A stretch of DNA of 64,000 bases. It comes from Arenimonas metalli CF5-1. Lineage in GTDB: Bacteria > Pseudomonadota > Gammaproteobacteria > Xanthomonadales > Xanthomonadaceae. Location of the stretch: the NCBI RefSeq assembly GCF_000747155.1, contig NZ_AVCK01000016.1, forward strand, positions 1 to 64,000, in the 5' to 3' direction. Positions 35,935-44,088 of this stretch are shown piece by piece; the stretch's first letter is position 1, and each line of letters starts with the position of its first letter. Both the position numbers and the translations under genes were made by a program. The notes beneath the pieces are model-generated. The model was not told the DNA's origin. It saw only the letters and a list, made by a program, of their open reading frames with translations, and made no database searches.

Positions 35935-38319
35935 TCAGTCGAAGCGGAACGCCGCGGGCCCGAGCTGCCGCACCCCGTGCACGTACTCGTTGGTGAAGCC
36001 CGGGAAGATGGCGACGACCTTGCCGCCCTCCATCCGGTACCAGCTGCGGCACTGCGCCCACACCGAGCCGCCCAGCCGCTGCTGCAGCACCGCGTTGTGG
36101 GCCTGCTGCAACTCGGCGCGCACCTCGACGCTGCGATGCCCGCCCTCCGCCACCGCGCGCATGCAAGCGATGGCGTGCCGCACCGCCGGCTCGATGTAGA
36201 GCAGCGTCGAGGTGTGGCCGGTGGCGGTATTCGGCCCGAGCATCAGGAACATATTCGGGAAGCCGGCGACATGGATGCCGTGGAAGGCTTCGGGCCCGTC
36301 GCGCCAGGCCTCGGCCAGCGTGACGCCGCCGCGGCCCCGGATGTCCAGCGACTGCAGCAGGTGCACGGTATCGAAGCCGGTGGCGCACACCAGCGCATCC
36401 AGCTCGCGCTCGACGCCGTCGACCGTGCGGATGCCGCGCGCGGTTATGCGTTCGATGCCGGTGGTGACCAGCTCCACGTGCGGCTTCGACAGTGTCGGGT
36501 AGTAATCGCTCGAATAGATGATGCGCTTGCAGCCCAGCGGATAGTCCGGCGTGAGCGCGGCGCGCAGCCCCTCGTCCGCCAGCTGTTTCCGGCGATGCCA
36601 GCCGGCCCACCACAGCATGAAGCGCCGCATCGCCGTGCCTTCTTCGAAACCCCGGCGCCCCAGTTCGAGGAAACGCACCCAGAACGCGCGCACCGCCATG
36701 GCGTAAGGCGGGAACCCCGCCAGCAGCCGGTCGAGCCCGAAGTAGCGCCGCTCCAGCCGAGGCAGCACCCAGTTCGCCGTGCGCTGGAACACGTGCAGCT
36801 GCGTTGCCTCGGCCGCGATCGGCGGCACCAGCTGCACGGCGGTCGAGCCGGTGCCGATCACGCCCACGCGCATCCCGTCGAAGGATTGCCCGGCCGGCCA
36901 GCGCGCCGAGTGCAGGCGCAGGCCTTCGAATTCCTCGAGCCCCGGCAGGTCCGGCCAGCGCGGCTGGCTCAGCGGGCCCGTGCTGCAAATGAAGTAGCGC
37001 GCGCGCAGCGTGTCGCCCGCCGAGGTGCGGAAATGCCACAGCCCTTCCGCTTCGTCGAAGCGCGCTTCGAGCAGGCGCGTGCCCAGGCGCAGTCGTGCGA
37101 ACAGGGCGTGCTTTTCCGCCAGCGCCTGCTGGTAGGCGTGGATTTCCGGCGCATTGGCGAAGCGCTGGGTCCAGCGGGTGTTCGGCGCGAACGAGAAGGC
37201 GTAGGCCGGCGCCGGCACGTCCACCTGCGCGCCCGGGTAGCGGTTGTCCCACCAGGTGCCGCCGAGGCCTTCGGATTGTTCGAGGATGACGAAATCGGGC
37301 AGACCGGCGCTTTGAAGCTGGATGGCGGCGCAGAGGCCGGACATGCCGGCGCCGAGCATCACGGTGTGGTGGTAGGAGGGGTTGGGGAGAGGGGGAAGCT
37401 TCCCAACCACGAACCGCGCCATCCGCGAAACCGCCTCCCCCGCACTCGCCAAGGTCCCCACCTGCAGCTGGAACACATGCCACCGCCCCGGCACGAAGTC
37501 ATGCACGACCTCCACGCCTTCGGCCCGCAGCTTCGACACGATCGCCAGCGACTGCGCCGCCAGCAAATCATCGCTGCCGTTCTGCACCAGCACCGGCGGC
37601 AGCCCGCGCAAATTGGCCAGCAACGGCGACACCAACGGGTCGTCGGCGCGCCCGGCCGCATACGCGCGCGCGTTCGCCCGCGCCCACCGCTCGGACAGCA
37701 TCGCCTCGCCGGGCACCGCGGGCAGCGGCGAGCTTTCGCGCAGGTCCACCAGCGGCGCCAGCAGCACCAGGACCGCGGGCTGCGCGCCATCAGCATCGGC
37801 ATCAGCAGCTCCGCCATGGTCGCGGTCGCGGTCGCGAAGCGTGATCGCCAACGCCAGCGCAAGTCCCCCACCCGCCGAATCACCCGCCACCACCACCGGC
37901 CCTTCCAAGGCCAGCGCATCGAAGGCCGCCACCGCATCCTCCAGCGCCGCCGGGAACGGATGCTCTGGCGCCAGCCGGTAATCAATCACGACGACGGGCA
38001 GCCCGCTGTCGCGCGCCAGCCAGGCGGCGATCGTGCGATGCGTGCGCGGCGAGCCGACCGTGTAGCCGCCGCCGTGCAGGTAAAGCACGACGCCCGCGCG
38101 TACCGGCGTCGCACGTTCGTCCGCCCAGCGCTCGGCGGGCACGCCGCCAACGACGACATCACGCCGCGTGATGCCCTTGGGCAAGTGGCCGATGCGCGCG
38201 AGCAGGTGCAGCCAGCGGCGCTGCCACCGCACCGGCCAGCGGGGGTGGAACGCGGGCTTGAGGAGCAGGCGCTGGGTCGTGCGGAGGGCGGCGGCGAGGA
38301 GGGTGTCGGATAAGGGCAT
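35935..38319 (-). CDS. Fused alpha/beta-hydrolase and Baeyer-Villiger-type monooxygenase
   Basis: 794 aa. N-terminal half (about 1-305): hormone-sensitive-lipase-type esterase with HGGGYTVGS (82-90), nucleophile Ser148 in GDSAGGG, Asp250 in NGSDDL and His281 in WHVFQ. C-terminal half (about 318-794): flavin monooxygenase with the FAD loop GAGMSGLCAA (323-332), the Baeyer-Villiger fingerprint FEGLRLHSARW (464-474) and the NADP loop GTGSTA (489-494). The linker KLPPLPNPSYHH (307-318) is the translation of an intergenic repeat. Ketone oxidation to an ester and then hydrolysis would be a logical pair of reactions. Usually these are two genes; here they are one frame. Start ATG at 38319. Confidence 0.88.
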   Translation of the reverse strand: MPLSDTLLAAALRTTQRLLLKPAFHPRWPVRWQRRWLHLLARIGHLPKGITRRDVVVGGVPAERWADERATPVRAGVVLYLHGGGYTVGSPRTHRTIAAWLARDSGLPVVVIDYRLAPEHPFPAALEDAVAAFDALALEGPVVVAGDSAGGGLALALAITLRDRDRDHGGAADADADGAQPAVLVLLAPLVDLRESSPLPAVPGEAMLSERWARANARAYAAGRADDPLVSPLLANLRGLPPVLVQNGSDDLLAAQSLAIVSKLRAEGVEVVHDFVPGRWHVFQLQVGTLASAGEAVSRMARFVVGKLPPLPNPSYHHTVMLGAGMSGLCAAIQLQSAGLPDFVILEQSEGLGGTWWDNRYPGAQVDVPAPAYAFSFAPNTRWTQRFANAPEIHAYQQALAEKHALFARLRLGTRLLEARFDEAEGLWHFRTSAGDTLRARYFICSTGPLSQPRWPDLPGLEEFEGLRLHSARWPAGQSFDGMRVGVIGTGSTAVQLVPPIAAEATQLHVFQRTANWVLPRLERRYFGLDRLLAGFPPYAMAVRAFWVRFLELGRRGFEEGTAMRRFMLWWAGWHRRKQLADEGLRAALTPDYPLGCKRIIYSSDYYPTLSKPHVELVTTGIERITARGIRTVDGVERELDALVCATGFDTVHLLQSLDIRGRGGVTLAEAWRDGPEAFHGIHVAGFPNMFLMLGPNTATGHTSTLLYIEPAVRHAIACMRAVAEGGHRSVEVRAELQQAHNAVLQQRLGGSVWAQCRSWYRMEGGKVVAIFPGFTNEYVHGVRQLGPAAFRFD

Positions 38320-38347
38320 GGTGGGGAGGATAGCGGGAGAGGGCGCT

Positions 38348-39103
38348 TCAAAAGCGCCAGCTGGCCCCCACCAAGGGCCCCGCCAAGCGCGCATCCACCC
38401 GCGTCCCGCCCTCACGGTAATCCACCGACAGCGCCCGCAACCCCGCCGAGAACACCCACCGGTCCGACCCGGCGTAGTTCGCCACCACCAGCCACTGATG
38501 CGTGCCGTCCGAACCCACGCCGAAGCCACCCACGTCCGCATAACCAATCACCGACCAGCGCGGCGACAGGCTCACGTTGGCGCGCGCCGCGAAGATCGGA
38601 TCGGTGAAACTGTCGCCCGGTGAACGCGCCACGCCGATCAGCGGCACCGCCACCGCAGCGTTGACGTCCCAGTGGCGCAAGCCGCCGAGCAGGTCGAAGG
38701 CCACGCGCTCGCCTTCATGCACGCGCCAGCCCGCGGCCAGCGTCAGCGAGGTTTGGCGCAGGCTTCCTTCGGCCGGCAATCCGGGCGGCACCACGCCCTC
38801 GTTCGACGAGGCGGCATAGCTGAAGTCGCCTAGCAGAACGAGCCGGTCGCGGCGCGCGAACGCGGAGAGGAAGAAGGCGCCGTCGCTGTCCTCGAGCACT
38901 TCGCTGAAGGACTTGTCGATGCGAACCGTGGGCGCGCCCGCGAACGGCGTCAGCGTGCCGCCCAGGCCCGAGCCCCACACGTACGGCGTGACCTGGCCCG
39001 TCCATTCGCCGGTGGTCGCGCCCTCCTGCGCCGCGGCCGGCGCGGCGGCAAGTATCGCGGTGATCGTGGCAGCGCAAGCGCGAAAGTGGACCAGCGTTTT
39101 CAT
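38348..39103 (-). CDS. Outer-membrane beta-barrel protein
   Basis: 251 aa. The signal peptide ends AAPAAAQ (about residue 26). The rest alternates strands with aromatic girdles and ends in Phe (GASWRF), the sorting signal of outer-membrane barrels. GEWTGQVTPYVWGSGLGGTLTPF at the mature N-terminus is common in a porin-like family of uncharacterised barrels, probably of 8 to 10 strands. The ATG at 39103 overlaps the stop of the amidohydrolase gene (ATGA), so the two are made together. Confidence 0.82.
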   Translation of the reverse strand: MKTLVHFRACAATITAILAAAPAAAQEGATTGEWTGQVTPYVWGSGLGGTLTPFAGAPTVRIDKSFSEVLEDSDGAFFLSAFARRDRLVLLGDFSYAASSNEGVVPPGLPAEGSLRQTSLTLAAGWRVHEGERVAFDLLGGLRHWDVNAAVAVPLIGVARSPGDSFTDPIFAARANVSLSPRWSVIGYADVGGFGVGSDGTHQWLVVANYAGSDRWVFSAGLRALSVDYREGGTRVDARLAGPLVGASWRF

Positions 39104-40419
39104 TTCGGCTCCTTGACGATCTTGCCGTCCTTCATGATCACGACGAAGTTCTTCCCGGGGTCGGCGATCAACGCCAGGTTCGCAAGCGGATCGCCGTCCA
39201 CCAGCAATAAATCCGCCAGCGCGCCTTCGCGCACCACGCCCAGGGCGCCGGCATACGGCGACCGCGGACCCGACAGCGCCAGCAGCTGCGCGTTGTCGTG
39301 CGTGGCCAGCTTCAGGATCTCGGCCGGCGTGAACCACGGCTGCAGCCTGAGCAGGAAGCCGGTCTGCTCCGCGTTCACCGCCGGATCGAACAGCACGTCG
39401 GTGCCCCAGGCCAGCTTCACGCCCGCGGCCTTGGCGCGCGCCCAAACGGTCTGCTGCGCGTCGATCACTGGCTTGCGCTTGGCGCGGCGGGCTGCGTCCA
39501 TGTTCTCAGTGTCTTCCTGCAGCATCTGCAGGCTCAGCCAGATGCCCTTCTCGGCCATCAGCTGCAGCGTGGCGTCGTCGAGCAGCTGGCCGTGCTCGAT
39601 GCACTTCACGCCGGCCTCGATGGCGCGGCGCACGGCCTTGGGCGTGTAGGCGTGCACGGTGACGTAGGTGTTCCAGTCGTCGGCGGCCTCGACACCGGCG
39701 CGCAGTTCGTCGAGCGTGTACTGGGTGACGTCAAGCGGGTCGTAGTCGGAGCTGGTGCCGCCGCCGGCCATCATCTTGATCTGGCTGGCGCCGAAGCGCA
39801 GGTTCTCGCGGGTGGCGGTGAGCACGTCGTCGCGGCCGTCGGCGATCCAGGTGGCGCCCAGCTGTTCGGCGCGCGAGAGCTGGCCGGTGAAGCGGCGCGG
39901 GCCTTCGTGCGGCGCGCGCAGGTCGCCGTGGCCGGAGGTCTGGCTCAGGTGCGCGCCCGAGGGCCAGATGCGCGGGCCCTTCACCGCCCCGGCGTCGATG
40001 GCGGCCTTGAGCGGGAAGATCGGCCCACCCATGTCGCGCACGCTGGTGACGCCGCGCAGCAGCATCTTCTCGGCGCCCTCGGCCGCGGCGCGCCCGGCGA
40101 TCTCGGGCGTCAGGCCAGGCGACTGCAGGGTCGCCATGTCCATCGCGCCGAAGGTCATGTGCACGTGCACGTCGATCAGGCCGGGCATCAGGGTGCGGCC
40201 GGTGCCGTCGATCACGCGCGCACCGGGGTCGGCGGCCTCCGGGCCGATGGCGGCGATGGTGTTGCCGCGCACGAGCACATTGGTCGGCGCCGACAAGCTC
40301 GGGCCCACGCCGTCGAAGACGCGCACGTTCCGGAACAGCACGGCGTCCTGCGCCGCAACGGGCGCCGCGAGGGCGACCAGCAGCGCCAGCCAGGGCGCAA
40401 TGCCTCTGGTCTTGTCCAT
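39100..40419 (-). CDS. Secreted metal-dependent amidohydrolase (imidazolonepropionase-like)
   Basis: 439 aa. Signal peptide (1-23). Amidohydrolase-superfamily barrel with HVHMTF (first metal His pair), Lys in SQIKMMAGGG (carboxylated bridge), His in VTVHAY, His in CIEHGQ and Asp in WGTDVLF. The set resembles the prolidase/organophosphate-hydrolase-like group annotated as amidohydrolase family proteins, some of which act on Xaa-Pro or carboxyl-arginine dipeptides; the substrate is not predictable. Located in the periplasm or outside the cell. Coupled by a 4-base overlap with the outer-membrane protein gene, suggesting uptake and hydrolysis of one nutrient. Confidence 0.88.
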   Translation of the reverse strand: MDKTRGIAPWLALLVALAAPVAAQDAVLFRNVRVFDGVGPSLSAPTNVLVRGNTIAAIGPEAADPGARVIDGTGRTLMPGLIDVHVHMTFGAMDMATLQSPGLTPEIAGRAAAEGAEKMLLRGVTSVRDMGGPIFPLKAAIDAGAVKGPRIWPSGAHLSQTSGHGDLRAPHEGPRRFTGQLSRAEQLGATWIADGRDDVLTATRENLRFGASQIKMMAGGGTSSDYDPLDVTQYTLDELRAGVEAADDWNTYVTVHAYTPKAVRRAIEAGVKCIEHGQLLDDATLQLMAEKGIWLSLQMLQEDTENMDAARRAKRKPVIDAQQTVWARAKAAGVKLAWGTDVLFDPAVNAEQTGFLLRLQPWFTPAEILKLATHDNAQLLALSGPRSPYAGALGVVREGALADLLLVDGDPLANLALIADPGKNFVVIMKDGKIVKEPK

Positions 40420-40564
40420 CGTCTTCTCCCCTGCCCGAGGCGGTCGGGCTTCAATGACAGCAGCAACGCGCGAGCAGCCGGTTCGCGGCCGCGCCTTGCC
40501 CGAGTGTGTCGGGGAGACGTGAAACTGGTGTGCAGGCCGGGCGCGCGGGCGCCTGCCGGCGGCG

Positions 40565-41254
40565 TCAGACCCGGCCGACCACCGGGATCAGCGCGCCGGT
40601 GATGGCGCCGGCGTCGTCGGACAGCAGGAAGGCGATCGTCGCCGCCAGCTGCGCCGGCGTCACCCAGCGCGCGAAATCGGCGTCGGGCATGTCCTTCCGG
40701 TTGGCGGGCGTGTCGATGATGCTTGGCAGCAATGCGTTCACGGTGATGCCGCGGTCCTTGAGCTCTTCGGCCAGGGCCTCGGTGAGCCGCATCACGCCGG
40801 CCTTCGAGGCCGCGTAGGCGCCCATGCCGGCGCCCGCCTTCAGCGCGCCGTTGGCGCCGATGTTGACGATGCGGCCGCCGTCGGGGAGATGCGGCAGCGC
40901 GGCCTGGCACGCCGCCACCGCGGTGCGCAGGTTCATCTCGTACATCGCGTCCCAGCCTTCGAGCGAGGCGCCCGCCACTTTCTCCCAGCGGAAACCGCCG
41001 GCGATGTTGACCAGGCCGTGCAGGCCGCCGTGCGACTTGGCGATGGCGTCGAAGGCGGCCTGGGCCGCGCCGGCGTCGCCGAGGTTAACGCCGCCGTGCA
41101 GGCTGGCCGCTCCCAGCGAGGCCGGGTCGCGCGGCGCCTCGGCGCGGTCGATGGCGGCCACCGCGGCGCCCTGCGCCAGCAGCGACTGCACCACGGCCGT
41201 GCCGAGGATGCCGAAGGCGCCGGTGACGGCGATGGTTTTTCCCTTCAGGGACAT
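40565..41254 (-). CDS. Short-chain dehydrogenase/reductase
   Basis: 229 aa, classical SDR length. Cofactor loop TGAFGILG (about 12-19), LVNIAGG (NNAG variant), catalytic Ser/Asn replaced by NIGANGAL at the serine position, and YAASK (Tyr-x3-Lys). Asp36 in AAIDRAE suggests NAD(H) rather than NADP(H). The usual catalytic Ser (IVNIGANGA) is Ala/Gly here, so activity may be altered. The substrate is unknown. It stands alone between the amidohydrolase and the YciI gene. Confidence 0.88.
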   Translation of the reverse strand: MSLKGKTIAVTGAFGILGTAVVQSLLAQGAAVAAIDRAEAPRDPASLGAASLHGGVNLGDAGAAQAAFDAIAKSHGGLHGLVNIAGGFRWEKVAGASLEGWDAMYEMNLRTAVAACQAALPHLPDGGRIVNIGANGALKAGAGMGAYAASKAGVMRLTEALAEELKDRGITVNALLPSIIDTPANRKDMPDADFARWVTPAQLAATIAFLLSDDAGAITGALIPVVGRV

Positions 41255-41352
41255 GGCGATACTCCGCGATTACGTGTCGGCGGATGTTACCCGATGTGGC
41301 TGCAAGGCCCTGGCAATGGCGCAGGTGGAACCACGTCCCGACGCCAAGTGGT

Positions 41353-41775
41353 TCATTCGCCGGCGAGCTTGCCTGCGACGCGGCCGTGCACGGCCTCCGC
41401 TTCCGGGGTCATGATCGACTCGAAATCCGCGAGCTCGTAGTGCGGGCGGATCTCGATATCGCTGGGCCCGGTCATCGGATTCGGGCAGCGCTTCACCCAG
41501 GCCACGGCTTCGTCCATGTCCTTCACTTCCCACAGCCAGTAGCCGGCGACCAGCGACTCCGCCGGGGCGAAGGGGCCATCGATGACCGTGCGCGACTCGC
41601 CGTCGAACCGCACCCGCTTGGCCTGCGCGCTGGGCTTGAGTCCATCGCCCGCGAGCAGGATGCCGGCGTCGGCCAGCGCTTCGTTGTAACGGCCCATGGC
41701 CTCCAGCAGTTCGGAGGAGGGAAAGATGCCGGCCTCGCTGTCGGCCGTGGCTTTGACGAACACCATCACGCGCAT
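41353..41775 (-). CDS. YciI/YCII-family protein
   Basis: 140 aa. Ferredoxin-like fold of the YCII superfamily: MRVMVFVKATADSEAG, ELLEAMGRYNEALADAGILLAGDGL, DGPFAPAESLVAGYWLWEVKDMDEAVAWVKRCP. This is the common PhnB/DGPF-type protein with the DGPF motif, often found near ECF sigma factors, of unknown enzymatic role. The ATG at 41775 is chosen as the family start; the longer frame upstream is a shadow of prpF. It is 20 bases downstream of prpF and on its strand. Confidence 0.9.
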   Translation of the reverse strand: MRVMVFVKATADSEAGIFPSSELLEAMGRYNEALADAGILLAGDGLKPSAQAKRVRFDGESRTVIDGPFAPAESLVAGYWLWEVKDMDEAVAWVKRCPNPMTGPSDIEIRPHYELADFESIMTPEAEAVHGRVAGKLAGE

Positions 41776-41795
41776 GTCGTTGCTCCTGTCGGGGG

Positions 41796-42980
41796 TCAGG
41801 CGGGCACGCGGACGAAGCCTTCCATCAGCACGCGCGCGCTGCGGCTCATGATGGCCTTGCGCACGACCCACTGACCGTCCACGCGGGCGGCTTCGGCGCC
41901 CACGCGCAGGGTACCGCTGGGGTGGCCGAAGCGCACGGCGGTGCGCTCGCCGCCGCCGGCCGCGCGGTTCACCAGTGTGCCGGGGATGGCGGCAGCGGTG
42001 CCGATGGCGACCGCGCAGGTGCCCATCATGGCGTGGTGCAGCTTGCCCATGCTGAGCGCGCGCACGTGCAGGTCGATCTCGGCGGCCGCGACGCGCTTGC
42101 CGCTGCTGGTGGTGTAGTCGGCCGGCGGCGCCACGAAGGCGACCTTGGGCGTGTGCTGGCGCTTCGCAGCGTCGGCGACGTCATTGATCAGACCCATCCG
42201 CACCGCGCCGTGGGCGCGGATCGTCTCGAACATGGCCAGCGCCTTCGGGTCGCCGTTGATCGCGTCCTGCAGCTCGGTGCCGGTGTAGCCGATGTCCTTG
42301 GCGTTGACGAAGACCGTCGGGATGCCGGCGTTGATCATCGTCACCTCGAACGTGCCGACGCCGGGCACCTCCAGCGAATCGGTGAGGTTGCCGGTCGGGA
42401 ACATCGCGCCGCCGCCCTCGCCTTCGCCCTCGTCGGCCGGGTCGATGAACTCGAGCACGATCTCGGCCGCCGGGAAGGTGACGCCGTCGAGCTCGAAGTC
42501 GCCGGTTTCCTGCACCTCGCCGTTCGTGATCGGCACGTGGCAGAGGATGGTCTTTCCGATATTGGCCTGCCACACCTTCACGACGAAGGTGCCGTTCTCG
42601 GGCAGCCGCGACTTCTCGATGAAGCCATTGGCGATGGCGAACGGGCCGACGGCGGTGCTGAGGTTGCCGCAGTTGCCGCTCCAGTCGACGAAGGCGGTGT
42701 CGATGGCGACCTGGCCGTAGAGGTAGTCGACGTCGTGGCCGGGCTGGCTCGACTTGCTGATGATCACGCACTTGCTGGTGCTCGACGTGGCGCCGCCCAT
42801 GCCGTCGGTGTGCTTGCCGTAGGGATCGGGCGAGCCGATGACGCGCATCAGCAGCGCGTCGCGCGCCGGGCCCGGCACGCGGGCGGCTTCGGGCAAGTCC
42901 TCGAGGCGGAAGAACACGCCTTTCGAAGTACCGCCGCGGAGGTAAGTGGCGGGTATGCGGAGCTGGGGCATGGGCGTCAT
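41796..42980 (-). CDS. prpF: 2-methylaconitate cis-trans isomerase
   Basis: 394 aa. PrpF converts 2-methyl-trans-aconitate made by AcnD into the cis isomer in the 2-methylcitrate cycle of propionate breakdown. Diaminopimelate-epimerase-like fold with the family wording YLRGGTSKGVFF, GMGGATSSTSKCVIIS, DWSGNCGNLSTAVGPFA and KLHHAMMGTCAVA. Start taken at ATG 42980, after GAAGAG; an ATG three codons later and a TTG upstream are alternatives. Normally it directly follows acnD. Here two unrelated genes lie between them. Confidence 0.94.
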   Translation of the reverse strand: MTPMPQLRIPATYLRGGTSKGVFFRLEDLPEAARVPGPARDALLMRVIGSPDPYGKHTDGMGGATSSTSKCVIISKSSQPGHDVDYLYGQVAIDTAFVDWSGNCGNLSTAVGPFAIANGFIEKSRLPENGTFVVKVWQANIGKTILCHVPITNGEVQETGDFELDGVTFPAAEIVLEFIDPADEGEGEGGGAMFPTGNLTDSLEVPGVGTFEVTMINAGIPTVFVNAKDIGYTGTELQDAINGDPKALAMFETIRAHGAVRMGLINDVADAAKRQHTPKVAFVAPPADYTTSSGKRVAAAEIDLHVRALSMGKLHHAMMGTCAVAIGTAAAIPGTLVNRAAGGGERTAVRFGHPSGTLRVGAEAARVDGQWVVRKAIMSRSARVLMEGFVRVPA

Positions 42981-42993
42981 GGGTTCAAACTCT

Positions 42994-43407
42994 TCATTCA
43001 AGTGCGTTCAGGGCAGCGGCCACGCGCTGGCAGGCGACGATCGTGTCCAGCACCAGTCGTTCGTCGACGTCGACGTGACCTTCGTATTCGGAAAGATTGC
43101 GCTTGCCGTGGGCGTGGTCCAGCACGCGCCAGACCTCCGGCCCGAGGCCGAGGGTGTGTGGCAGGGCCTGGAACACGATGTAGCGATGGCGCGCGCGATA
43201 CCCGTGCCGCCGAAGCGCCGCGAGACACAGCGCGTGCGCCGCGTTGTAGGCAAGGTCGAAGCGGCTTTCGAGCGACAGCTCGGCATTGGTCGCGTCGGCG
43301 AGGCGGGCCCTGCCTGATCGCACGAGACCTTCGACTTCGGCGGGATCGGCCGGCTCCGCCAACAGCGGCCTGGCATTGCCGGCGAGATTCTCAAGCGGGG
43401 AGGTCAT
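42994..43407 (-). CDS. HEPN-like helical protein, partner of the nucleotidyltransferase
   Basis: 137 aa, all-helical. It has the pattern of HEPN-type partners of minimal nucleotidyltransferases: a long helix RFDLAYNAAHALCLAALRRHGYRARHRYIVFQAL, with Arg and His spaced like the RNase-type R-x4-6-H motif (about residues 66-73), then LDHAHGKRNLSEYEG. Such pairs act as toxin-antitoxin modules in which the HEPN protein is an RNase and the nucleotidyltransferase neutralises it. The gene overlaps the nucleotidyltransferase gene by 17 bases and is 13 bases upstream of prpF. Confidence 0.7.
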   Translation of the reverse strand: MTSPLENLAGNARPLLAEPADPAEVEGLVRSGRARLADATNAELSLESRFDLAYNAAHALCLAALRRHGYRARHRYIVFQALPHTLGLGPEVWRVLDHAHGKRNLSEYEGHVDVDERLVLDTIVACQRVAAALNALE

Positions 43408-44050
43408 GATCACCCCCGACTATCCAGAGCTTGGGCTGCGCCAACACCTTGGCAACGAAGGCGTTGCCGTCCGCGATCCGGCCGCCCAACTGCGATCGTG
43501 AGTAGATCGTGGGGTTTACGGCGCGACCCAGTCCTTCGATGAAGGGATCGAGCGCCGCCATCACGTCCGCATAGTCCAGCGTGTCGGACACGATCATCAG
43601 GTCGATGTCGCTGGCCGACGTGTCCTGTCCCTTGGCGACGGAGCCATAGACGAAGGCAAGGTCCACTTGCCCGGCCAGGGGCGCCAGGGCCTCGCGCAGC
43701 GGCAATGCCAGCCCGAAGGTCTTGCGAACGATGGCGACCAGCTCGTCGTGGATGGGGCAGGCGGGGTTGGCGCGATAGCGCTTTTGGTTGCCCACCTTCT
43801 CGACCGAAAGCAGCCCACTGCCCGACAAGCGCGCGAGCTCGCGCTGCACGGCCCCGCTGCCCGCACCGGTGGACTGGATCAGGTCGCTGACAGTGAACGC
43901 GCGGCCGGCCTGTCCGAACAGGCTGCCCAGGACCCGTTGCTGGGTCTGGGTGAACAGGGCGTCGGACAGGTTCGCGCGCGCATACAGGGCGGCGGCTTCG
44001 CTGACGCGGGGAGGAGGGTTCATGCCCATATCGGGCAAACTAATGCCCAT
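43391..44050 (-). CDS. Winged-helix minimal nucleotidyltransferase
   Basis: About 219 aa. N-terminal winged helix (about 30-90, QQRVLGSLFGQAGRAFTVSDLIQSTGAGSGAVQRELARL to GNQKRYRANP), then a minimal nucleotidyltransferase domain with GSVAKGQDTSASDIDLMIVSD (Gly-Ser and Asp-x-Asp, about 140-160). The winged helix suggests it represses its own operon, and operator-like repeats overlap the start region. The start is unresolved: TTG 44065, ATG 44050, ATG 44029 or ATG 44023. It forms a pair with the HEPN-like gene, within the prp gene cluster, 38 bases after acnD. Confidence 0.8.
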   Translation of the reverse strand: MGISLPDMGMNPPPRVSEAAALYARANLSDALFTQTQQRVLGSLFGQAGRAFTVSDLIQSTGAGSGAVQRELARLSGSGLLSVEKVGNQKRYRANPACPIHDELVAIVRKTFGLALPLREALAPLAGQVDLAFVYGSVAKGQDTSASDIDLMIVSDTLDYADVMAALDPFIEGLGRAVNPTIYSRSQLGGRIADGNAFVAKVLAQPKLWIVGGDHDLPA

Positions 44051-44058
44051 TTTGGGTA
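44023..44058. promoter_or_regulatory. Two operator-like palindromes at the start of the nucleotidyltransferase gene
   Basis: TGCCCATATCGGGCA (44023-44037) and TGCCCATTTTGGGTA (44044-44058) are variants of one palindrome. Their centres are 21 bases apart, two turns of the helix, so a dimeric winged-helix protein could bind both on one face. They cover every candidate start codon of the gene. Confidence 0.6.
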
Positions 44059-44088
44059 TTTGCAAGCCCTGTCCTGCCCCGCGCGACC

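Noticed and set aside
35170..38313. 1047-codon open frame antisense to the fused esterase/monooxygenase
   Set aside because: Arg/Ala/Pro-rich shadow of two recognised genes.
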